DNA of 64,000 bases from Heliocidaris erythrogramma (taxonomy: Eukaryota > Echinodermata > Echinoidea > Camarodonta > Echinometridae). Within the stretch, counting starts at the first letter, position 1. Each line of letters starts with the position of its first letter. The notes beneath the pieces are model-generated. The model did no database searches. It had not been told where the DNA came from and worked only from the letters and a program-made list of their open reading frames with translations. Shown here one piece after another: positions 47,201 to 59,200 of this stretch. The stretch covers positions 37,008,208 through 37,072,207 of the forward strand of contig CM046856.1 of assembly GCA_025617745.1 (NCBI GenBank). The letters run 5' to 3'. The position numbers were made by a program, and so were the translations under genes.

Positions 47201-50200
47201 TATTCCCACAACATTGGCCAACCCACCTGTAATGTTCAAAGAAAGTACTTTTGTTTGATATTTTATTGTGTTGGGACAAAATGGAAATCACAAAGAGTAA
47301 TGAAACATAGTGGAATAAACAATAGCAGATCCTGACCGTCTGACAGCATCTCTTTCAGTTCATCTGGCCAGCAGCTCAGTCCTCCCTTCTCTCCACCCTC
47401 CTCTCCATCCTTCTCACTATCCTCAAAGTAGCTCTTCTCCATGAGCACCTTGAGTGCCTTGGAGGCATCCCAGAACTCTGAGCCAGGCAGGAGAGAGTCT
47501 TTGAGGACAGAGACCAGGTTGCTTGATAGAAGCTGCTGGGTCTTTGGAAGAAGCTTGCCACGCTCAAACAAAACCTGATCAGGGGATGTCAAAAGATTGG
47601 GATAGACAAAAATAAGTGACAGTGACAAAGTATTCAATAATGTCGGAGTGGGTTGTGCATGTTCAAATAAAGCTGTAATTTTGGATAAAGTCAAAAAATT
47701 GAGAGAAGCAAAGCATGCTCCTACATAATCAAATTTAATTCAAGAAACCATCTGGAAAATGGGGAAGAGTACAATTATTGACACGATCATTTGATTACCT
47801 TTTTCCTGAGGATACAATTATTACTCTGGCTTTAGCAAAGCTTCCATATGGTGCTTAAGAGCATTCAAGGATTTTTTTCGCTACTTTTGTGTTTCACATT
47901 GCCAATTACAGGAGTTTTCCAGATATTCAAGAGTTGTAAATCTAGTATGTGAAAAATGTAAAAAAAAATTTGCAATAAAATGCTAATGCAAAGTGACTGT
48001 CAGTCATTATCAACTTTGTAATACCTGTGATGGAGGATAGTGAGCAATTAGCGTCCGAAACCTTGAACTGTGTCGGTCATCTTGGAACTGACCAATCTGG
48101 AATGAAATGAGAGAAGAAATTGGATTGAGTCGAAAGAGATACAGGTATACAATCCACTGGTTCTATTAATACTACCACAGCAATTCATTCAACAGTAGTC
48201 GATATGCAATGTTCCTTTAATTGATGGGTATTAAGGATTAATAATATTTAAAGAAAACATTTTAATACTTATGTAGGGTACTCACATAGAATTTTCCAAT
48301 GGATGTTTCCACAAAGCACACACCATAGACACTCTCACCACCAGAGCTCCCTTCACAAGACCTTTCAGTGACTGCAAGAAGATAGCTGCTCTGTGCCTCA
48401 CATGTATCACCATCTATGAAGCTGTAGGTTCTTGTTGCTTTGAGAGAGAAAGAAAAAAAAAAGAGGCATGGTAAATGGAGAATGTAATGAAAACAAAAGC
48501 TAAAATGAAATTGAAATTAAAGTATTACCATGTGAGTTTTCCAAACTTGCCACAGTACCTCCTATTGCCATTCTGATAAATCAAGAAAACACTGCATAAG
48601 CTGATATTTTGCATACAGGACCATTTTCATTAAGATAAATGAAGATAGAAACTGGGTCGAGAGAAATATCAAAGCAAAGAGCGACGTACAGAGTTAGCAA
48701 GAAACACTGTACAGTGAAACCTGTATACAAATGCTGCTTAAAAGTGGCTGGTCAGATTTGTCCGATAACTCTAACGATAACGAGATTTTTCATTAAAGGT
48801 TCACCCTACAGCTGCCCTACTATTAACAGCAACGTACATACTCACATGTGCACACCATATATAACAGTGTGTACCCTTTAACTGATCATATCGTTATCAG
48901 ACCGGCTCTTTAGGGGAAAAAAAAAAAAAACCACCAGGTGGTCCTTATGTATCCATTCTTTTAATATACATTTCAATAAGAAATATTGTTCAAGGGAAAC
49001 CAAACTGACTTTATAATCAGGTTGTCTTTTTACACAGGTGGTCGATAAAGAAAGTTTGACTGTACATATTAAATAGACAGCCAAAGACAGGAGGGTGACA
49101 AAAGGGAGAAACAATCAAGTAGGCAGAGAATAGAGGAGGAAAAGACGAGTTCAAGACACAAATACGAAAATACATGAAATACAAACTGCTCATCCACAAA
49201 GAAGCATAAGAAAGTACCTTGGGTAGAAATTCTGCATATTTCTCTCTTGACAACCTTGTCAAATTTGGTTGGGGCTCTGCTCACTGTTCATAGAAAAAGA
49301 AAATCTTGAATAAGTAAAGACGTTCCACGTACTGTACATTAAAAGTGCAAGAATGGGTACAAATGACATCACTTTGCAATTCATAACTTACATGATAATG
49401 ACCAAACTTTTAATGATTCTGAAAATCATACGATCCCTGTTTTACAATGCTTCAATATTCCTTGTAACAATTTACGCACTCTGATATAGAAGGCCACTTG
49501 TTATTACAAGAATAGTTATTCCACAGTTCATTTACTTACTGTGTTTGACTCTTTCTTGCATCATGTCTGGAGTCTCTGTCTGTTCCACCCGGGCAACTCT
49601 GTATCCCTTCTGGATCAGTGTATCACTATAGCGACTGAAAGCTATTTCAGGAAAGCCAGAATGGGCATTCTCTCCCTGTAATAAAATGAGGGAAAAGGAA
49701 ATTATTAAGCAGTTCTTTATTCAAACTTGTTAAAACAGGAAAATATAAATTTGTTTTGTTGGCAACCAATTTTGTTAAATATCAGGTTACAGATGTTTAC
49801 TCCATATGAAATGCATGAGTTTGTTACTAGGGGACCTTAAAAGATGAAACTGGAAAAAGGATGTTTTAATTCACAATTTTTACAAAGTTTATGTTGATGA
49901 ATACATATATGTACTTACTGTATTAACCGTCTCAGAATTTTACATGTAAGTGTCTGGAAGTTTTACAACATGTGAGGAGTAGTGAATGAAATGCGTTATT
50001 TGAATAAAATTTCTACATGGTGAGCCCCACATACAGTTCTTGTCAATTCGTACCAGTAACCTTCAGTTTTAGATTTCTGTACACATCACATTTCAATGTT
50101 ATATTCACCTTCATGAATATGAGCCCAAGCTCTTTTACAGCAACCTCGGCATCCATGTGATACAGCTCATAGAATTTACCCATCTGCATAGCGGACAAAA

Positions 50201-53200
50201 ATAGAAAGAAATCAATTCAAACTTCTTATTACCATAGACTTTAACAGACGACAAAACGCAAACTAAACTTTGTTATAAAATAAAAACAAATAACCCTTCA
50301 ATTGACAAAATACTGCACAACCCCTCTGTTTTGAAATATCCTTAAAAGTACTCCCAAACTTAAAGGTAAGTGCAGAACTTCCAAGATGTCCAAGTCTGTG
50401 CATGGCAAAAGGGAGTAAAACAAGAAAGCTCATTTCAAGTTGTTGACCTTTCTCTCACATCATGTAAAGCATATAATTCTTGTACATAGATTTAAAGTTG
50501 TTACACACAGTGATACACATGCTATATCTATGCAAAGCCCCAAAATTGTTGTGCGGGGAGCCGTTGAGGTTGGAAGGTCCTAGCATGTGGCAGTGATCTA
50601 GCATTACTGATATTTAAACTGAAATTCACCAGAAATTATAGATGGAATACCAAATAATGTCTTAAAAACATCTTTTTAGACAAGGAGAACAACATTTGAC
50701 TGTATTTAACACACTTATTTCCAATTTCCTTTTTGCTACCAATACAGTACATGAGCTTTAACAGTGAGAGATTATTTCTTTTACAATAACTTCTCTATTT
50801 TATCACTCAAAAATTAAAGAATCTAAAAAGTGGATCAAAATTTGAGTTTGCACCCTTTTAATGGGAACACGATGATGAACTCTTTTTTGCTCACCTTAAA
50901 GAAGAGGACAGCATTGTAGTACTTGGATTTCATATCCCACCATTGTCTCATTGCCTGAATGAAATGTCAACAAAGGACAATTTAATATTACATTGTATTA
51001 AAAAGTCATTTTATAAGTACTATGTAACATACTTGAGTCTATGACAAAAAACAAATCTAAAGAGACTGGCACATCAAGATAACCCATTACAATAAACACA
51101 GGTACAATATCTATTTCTCCCTAATAGGAGACAGAGAAATTTTAAAGCAATTTCCGTATTTTCACACAAAATGTAGCTGGCTATGGAATATAATATATTT
51201 TCAGGTGTTGCACATTTTGAGACGATGTTGTTTTTTTCATTTTGTGTTTGTTTAGTTATTCCAAAATATATCCATAAAATGGAATTTGAATACCAGCATA
51301 ACATAATACAAAACATAACATATGTGGAATGGCATGAAGGAACACATATTAAGGGGAAAAAATGGATGAATATACCCTGTGATATGGTACTTTTCCAAAT
51401 GGTCTTTTTCAACAGAAACTGCTAACTTACAGGAGTGCATTTATCCATGAAACTCTTTGGCACAAAGAGAGTACTGGGGTCATATTCTGGGTCCTGCTCT
51501 GGTCTACCTTTGATGTCTCTAAAAATACAAAATTTAAAAATAAATGAATTATTGTAAATTTCAATGCCATACTGAAATGCAAAATGCTTTGAAGGATTAT
51601 ATCACACAAGACATTTTGTGTCCAATTATCTTTTGTCTGACATTCAATGTAAAAAAAAAATAGCACTGATTCCAATTTCAGTTTAGTTTGGTGCTTCTAA
51701 ATTAGACAAGAGAATAAGACAGTGAGGAGAATCTGGGTCAGAGCGAGGGCTGCATTCCAACTTGTTTTTAAAGTTATCGTTCATTTCAATTCCTGTAAAG
51801 TACACTGTAGAATGTTAATGGCTTGAAACTAACATATGAGGAATTCTGAATTTACTCACACCAAAAAGGATTGAATGTTAATAGCTTGAAACTAACTTAT
51901 GAAGAATTTTCCTGGTGCCTAAATTTACCCACAAGAACAAAAGGATAGAATGTTGAAATAGACACAGCAGGAAATACCTCAAGTGATATTTACATAGATT
52001 TAAGACATTCCCACCTGTTTACAAAGATGCTGTAAAGTCACTCAAGGAATAAGAATGCATAGGAAATGTAAATGGATCGTCTTTAACTCTCATTTCCCCC
52101 AATATTAGAATCTTTCTTCACCGATAACATTTCAATAGTACAGATAGGTTACATACATGTACATCATTAATGGCAATGTTGGGCTAGTTTGAAGAAGTAT
52201 TATATGCATAAGGATTTCAGGACCTGACATATTTGAAAAATAAATTTTCTTTTTTAAACTGTGCTACTCAGACTCATGTAACACTGTGTATATTTTGACA
52301 GAGATGTTGGAATAATATACAAGTCTGGTACCCAGTAAGGTATGTATTAACAATTCATCATCTTTCATACCTGACTAACAACAAAACTCATTGTTGGTAC
52401 ATTTTTCTTATAAGCACCCCACTGTGGTGATAACAAAGCTTTAGATTTGGTTGTGTGCCGGGCACAAGGGCATTAACAAAACAATTCCTAATGGCACAGA
52501 ACGTCAAGTTCTGGTGATGGGGAAAAATTGATCAAATTGTGATTTCACACGGAGGAACTTCCCATTTGAAGCATGTGTTGTACTTGATAAACCATAAGAC
52601 ACTCTAGATTTTGTACAACAAATAAATGAAATCTATGATTTCAGACACTTTGATCCAAAGTGCCTCTATATGAATTCACAAGTGATTTAATGAGGTCTGC
52701 ATAACTGTGAATACAAGGACGTCCTCACGTATTGTACATGGAGTGGTGTGTGGATATAATTGTGTGGCTTAGCTCAGTGAACACTTTAAATGTCAATTAT
52801 AAGATTCAAATTACACTGATTTGCTCAAAAGCCTAGCACAATCTGGACATATTTTTCGGAGCGCTTTGCAAAATCGCTGTGCTCATTCATGTGAAACAAT
52901 ATTTATAACAATGTATCCATCAAGCTCTGTGCCATTGGCCCGTATTCTGAACTCCAGTTTAACTTAAACCATGGTTTAAATCTGTGGTTTAACTATGGGC
53001 AGCCAAAAATGTCAAAACTTTGTTTACACTGTATGTTACTATGTTTACTGGATTCTGGTCTCATGCTTTAATGGTCAAGAAAACTATTGTACTTATCATT
53101 CCCAGACAGTTTTTAATAGTTTGAGTGCTATTGTCACATTTGGTGGCCCATAGTTAAACCACAAATTTAGACCATGGTTTTAAGTTAAACCAGAGTTCAG

Positions 53201-56200
53201 AATACAGGCCATTGTCTTTTTCATTACCAGATTCAACTTGACCTTTAACTTACTTTCTCTTGCCTGGCTTAAGCCATTCCTGCCTCTGATGAGGAAAGCG
53301 TGCCTCTTCTGAATCTACAACAGGTGTCGGAGATGATGACGGCTGCATGAAAAATGAAATAAATTCATCAATATTCCGGCATTTTCACATAAATTAGGTT
53401 GATGGGTGAAGATTTTTCTCTAGCCAACTTCTTTTATATTATCTGTCACAAAAGAGAAACAGGCTTTAAGTCATTCTGAACTGTTTGTTTATCATGTAGT
53501 AGATCGGTTGTTTGGAGCAGCAACAAGTAAACAAACTAAACTATTTTTTTTTTTAATATGTCAATTTTTCTTTTTCGTCTAGATCACAACTCAAGATTAC
53601 AACTCAAGATTACTTAAAATTTTCAAAGGTCAACTAAAACAAATGAACTTACAGCGGGAGACTGGAATGCAGAGAGCCGAGATTTAGTGGAAGAGCTGAC
53701 GGACGGTGTACCAAAAGTCTTCTTGGAGGGTGGGGTAGCCGAGTCTGGACGCTCCATGGAAGATGGTGTCAGGACGCTGCGAGGCTTCTTTGCCGTCTTG
53801 CTGGTAGAGGGTGTGACAGTGGAGGTGGAACCCCTCTTCCGTTTTTTAGCTTTCTGGAAATAGAGATAGAAGAAGCGAAGTTCAGAATTGAGGTTCGTTC
53901 ATAATGCCTATTTACAAAAGCTGACTTCCCCACTTTGCATTCTACTTCCCTTAACTGGGTAAAAATTAAGGAATGGAAAGGGAAAGAAGGGGCACAAATT
54001 GACCATATCATCAAGTGGCTATACAACAAAATTCAAGTTTAAATGTATCAGACTCTAAAATTTTCCTTCCACAAATTTTATGAAAATAACATTAGTTTAG
54101 AGAGTGACTTTGTATGACCAAATAACTTTTTTTTGCACTCAATTCTGTGAGTATGGTTTTTCAGCTAAAGGACTGGGGGGGGGGGGGGGGGGCCTCTGCA
54201 AACTTTGCGATTACTTTCAGAGTTTCTCGCCTGAAACTCGGCTGTGACTTCATGACTTTTTTCTTTAGAGTCTTCGCACCTTTTGATACCAAATTTGCGT
54301 ATATACCTTCAGTGGAATATGGTGTTACATAACATTTAAACATCACATTTCAATAAAAGGCCGATTCGTATTCGTTTACGTGTAAAACGCATAGGGTTTG
54401 GGAGGATAGTAATGTGTTGCTTCTTTTTACTTAATAGTCTGTTTTAAACAATTAAAACCTGAACTTAAAGACCTCAGCCTGACCCAAAACAACCATATAT
54501 TGACGTAAAGCTTAGTAAACAAAGAATATAATTACCCTGGTTATTCATAAATTTTCGTCTCCGTTTATCCATACAAAATAAAAAAGATAATTTTTTTGGT
54601 CCGCCCCCTCCCTATGGCGTAACACTGCAGGGGGTCGCTAGACGTGTGATGACATGTCATGTATACAGCTCCGAGTGCGTCTACACGATATGTCGTCATC
54701 AAATTTTCACCCCCGCAAAGTAGCGTTCCTCAGAGACGGGGCCCAAACCACCGGGGCTCAACATTCGGGACGCTGTTACTCATTCCACAGGAAACGGAAT
54801 CTCATGAAGTTGGTTTCAATTTGTTCAGAAAATATATAGCTCCCCGTGGATGAATAAAGGGTATATTTCAAAATTTGGTCAGGCTGAGGTCTTTAAGTTG
54901 AAAATTACTTTTCTAAGTGTAATAAATTACAATACAATAGAAAACAAAAGGATTAGAACAATAAATAACATAAGAATATGAAATAAAGAAATGCATAAGA
55001 AAAATTGTTTAATTTATGTGTAATTTGCATAAATTAATGTTGTAATTTGTACAGATACATACTTAATAACTTCCTTTCACATATTTCACAAACGAGAGAA
55101 CATTGTATGTCCATATCAACAAAAAAATTCAGAAAAATTGATAAAAATATGTAAAAATTACCATATTTGGATAATTAATTAGCATTAATTTTAAAATATG
55201 GTAATTTTAATAAATCTAACTATGCATTCTTGTACGTTGCATCATAAACTAAGTGCAAACCAAATTTGGTAACGATCGGCCATTGTGTAGCCGAGAACTT
55301 ATGGGGGGCATGATCATGCCCCACCCCCCCATCTTCAAAACCTCTGAAATAGCCCAGTATTTCTAGGGTTAAAGTGGGGAAACCTAAGCTCAATATCAAG
55401 GGTGTATGCTTATAGATTGTATGTACATCACCTTTTCTTTTCAATAACATTACATAAAATGTAGAAATGAATTATTTCCTTGTCCATTCCTGGCCATGAC
55501 CTTTTGGAAGACAAACCTTTGGTGTTTCTGGGTCTGATTCGGTCTCTGGTTCTGAAATTTCAACCTCATCTAACCCACTGCTTTCTCCTCCTTCAGATTC
55601 ATCATCACTATCAGGTTTGAACTCATCTCCTGTAACGATTAAAAACAATCAGTTTATCAGGGCTGTCAACCTTGTCCAACCAACAAAAAAAAGGTACTAG
55701 GATGCCCCACTAAAATTTTAAAAAAAATTTCTGGCACAAAAAAGTAATTTTTCAAAACGAGGCTTACATAAGCCATTCAATTGTTTACTAGAATAATATA
55801 TGCAGTAATGCACCCGGCAGGGGTCAGAGGGAGCCACATCCACTCCCAAATTTGATTGGGAAATGAAATTTGGCCTTAAATTTAAATAAATGAATAAAGT
55901 TAATTTGGCTGGAAATCAAATAAACAAAGAAAATAAATTAGTGAGGGCCAAAGGAAATGTTTATTCAAAGTCCCTCCCTACTTTGTGTAAACTAATACTA
56001 TTTCAAATACAGTCAAACCTGTCTATTAAGGCCACCCAAGGGAAACAGAAAAAGTGGCCACTGTAGACAGGTGGCCTTTATAGACAGGTTCTAAGACACA
56101 TATTTCTTGCTACAGGGAGGCAATATAAGTGACCACTATAGACACGTGACCGCTATAGACAGGTGGCCACTAAGACAGGTTTGACTGTAAATAAAAAGGA

Positions 56201-59200
56201 AAATAATGCATGACATAATTCCACAGACAAACACAAAAAACATGCGATACACAGTACATACTCAGTTGGCATTGCCAAAACACATTTTAACTAGAAAAAA
56301 TGTACTGATAATATGTACAAATGCGCACTAAATTATTGTGTATTTTTATGATACTGGAGAGATTTCATGGATTGACTTTATATCGCATATTTAGTAATCT
56401 CAGAAATAACAATGCCCAAAATAATTGTCCTCATCATGGCATACACAAAAGATATAGTAAACTAGATATCGCCATCACCGCCATCACCAGATTGGAAATG
56501 TATGGCATACATGTACATGTACACTCTAAAAAGGATTGGTCCAACAAAATTACAAATCTTTTCACTTAAAAAGCACAGGAGACAGAAATTTATTTCATTT
56601 CATTTTCATCTCGTACAAATAGAAAAACTTACCATTGATGACTTACAATCATCAAATACACCAAGAAAATAGATATTCTATAGCAAATAGACCACTGTCC
56701 CCTTGAAATTTCTAAAATAGGTAAGCCTAGACCCCATACATCACAAACCAATTTTATGTATATAATGACCTCTATGACATTTGAACTTTGACCTTGATAC
56801 CCTAAAATCTAATCCGTCCTTCGTCCCTCACATATGCATACATGGGCCAAGTTAGGTTGATCTGTCAAACAGTTCTGAAGTTATTGCGAGAACGAACCAT
56901 TTTTATGTACATAATTACCTCTGTGACCTTTGACCTTTGACCTTGAGACCCCAAAATCTAATCAGTTCATCATCTCTCCCATATGAATACATGGGCCAAC
57001 TTAGAAGCTGATCCGCCAAACGGTTCTGAAGTTATTGCGAGAACGAACCATTTTTATGTACATATTTACCTCTATGACCTTTGACCTTTGACCTTGAGAC
57101 CCCGAAATCTAATCAGTTCATCGTCCCTCCCATATGCATACATGGGCCAAGTTACAAACTGATAAAAAAAAAATGGTTTTGAAGTTATCGCGAGAACGAA
57201 AAGGGGACGGACGGACGCCCCGAAAACATAATGCCTACGGTGGGCGGAGGCATAAAAAAGTATCAATCTCAATATAGTTTCCATATTTTTTTCAAAGCCA
57301 TGGGATGTTCATATTTGACCCCACATAGGACACCAAAATGTGACATGAAAATCAAATTGGTCATTGATACATTATAAATCCGTGGAATAAGCAGGTTACA
57401 ATGATTTAGGCCATTAAAACGTTTGATCACATTGTGTGATAAGCACTAACAGATGCTTTATGAATCATTCACACATTCAGTTTAAAAAAAACAAACGTTT
57501 TCATGTTTTGGTGTCCACGCAAAAAATGTTTCATTTGGTTAAAAAGAGCTGTAAATTCAGTTTACTGAGTGTGTTTTATATTTACATGTATTGAGATGCA
57601 GTTATTTTTTATAAATGATAAAGCTGTTTATAATATATGACCACATACTTAACATAATAATAACTTATTGGGAGTAGCAGAACATGTGTTACGGTGTCCA
57701 CTTTACAAATGCAGTTACATGTACCTAAACTGTGACCTCAATACAAACTGGTATTACACATGCTTATTAACATTACTTAGGGTAATTAAATTAGCAGAAA
57801 ATTTCTCTATAACAATAGCTAGTGAAAGAACTACAGATCACTGATGGACACCACAATAACAAATGTTCCTTTATGCATATTGTGTATTCCAGCGCAGTTT
57901 TTGTTTACATGCCATTTTTTATCCGTTGCCATGATATCAAAGTTTCAAATAAAGTTAGCTTTATGTCATTTGAATCAGTTTGAATTTTGGCCTCCTCTGT
58001 CACACTTCCATGTACTAGTATTGTAAAAGTACACATATGTATTATATTGTATGTAGGTACAAGTATTACCTTTGCTTATATTGAAACAAAACAATCACTG
58101 ATCAGGGGGTTGTTTCACAAAGAGTTAAGTTTGACTTAATATCATGCGTAAGTGCCAATGCGCATATGGTATTAAACACGTAATCTCATTGGTAGTTTAC
58201 CCAATAGCGCGCGTCCCCTGAGCATGATCTGACCAATGCGGTGATGTGTCATATACCGCACACAACTAGGAATTTAAGTGCGACTGTTAGTCAAACTTAA
58301 CTCTTTGTGAAACACCCCCAGGTCTTCTGGTTTGTGTTTAGAGATAAAGTCAATGTCCTTCGTGCCAAGTGAAAAAAAATTGGTCAAGACAAACCTGAGC
58401 TTTCGCTATCAGAGGCAACCATGATTCTCCTTCGTTTCTTCTTTTGAGTGCTGAAAGCTTTCTTGGCGGCTGCTCTTGGCTTTCGCCTGCTGCTGGTAAC
58501 GTCCTCTTCACTTGCACTGCCTTCACTTGCTTCTTCTGTTTCATAAAACGATTGCAAACAATAACATCATGAGAGCGCATTAGCAATAAACAAGTTTGAG
58601 AAGAAGATACATGTAGCTGTCAGTACTGCATATCATTAGAATCATTTTTGTTCAAAGGCAGGGCCAGCAATTGACAGTTTTCTGGGCGTCTACCATTGCA
58701 CTTGTGTTTCACTGGCAGGGTTATGAACATTCTGAATTGGTAAATCAAATGTTTGTGAGAGATTGATGATAGTTTGTAAACTTTTAAAGGCTGGCTAAGA
58801 AGGTATATGTATGCCTCACCTCATCCTCATTGGGCAACAGAGTTATTATAGCATTTACCAAGACATTTCGCATGCGACTGAAAATGACCACATCTAATCA
58901 GACACGTGTGGTGTAACAATGCTGACAACAATAATATTTTTGATCGGAAATGGAATTGCAGCGTTCTGGCAAGGTGAATACTAACTTGCACGCAACACGT
59001 AGCAATCAAATGAAAAGATACTAAAATGCAACTTCTTCACTTTATGTTGAACATTTAATTTCGTCATTACCTTCAATCTCCATCTCGTCCTCATCCTCCT
59101 CTTCATCTTCTGATGGTACCTGGCATACAACTAGCTTCATCCTCTCTTCCCGGTCCTTCTTCATTGCCTCATCAGCCTGGTCCATTCCCCTCCGCACATC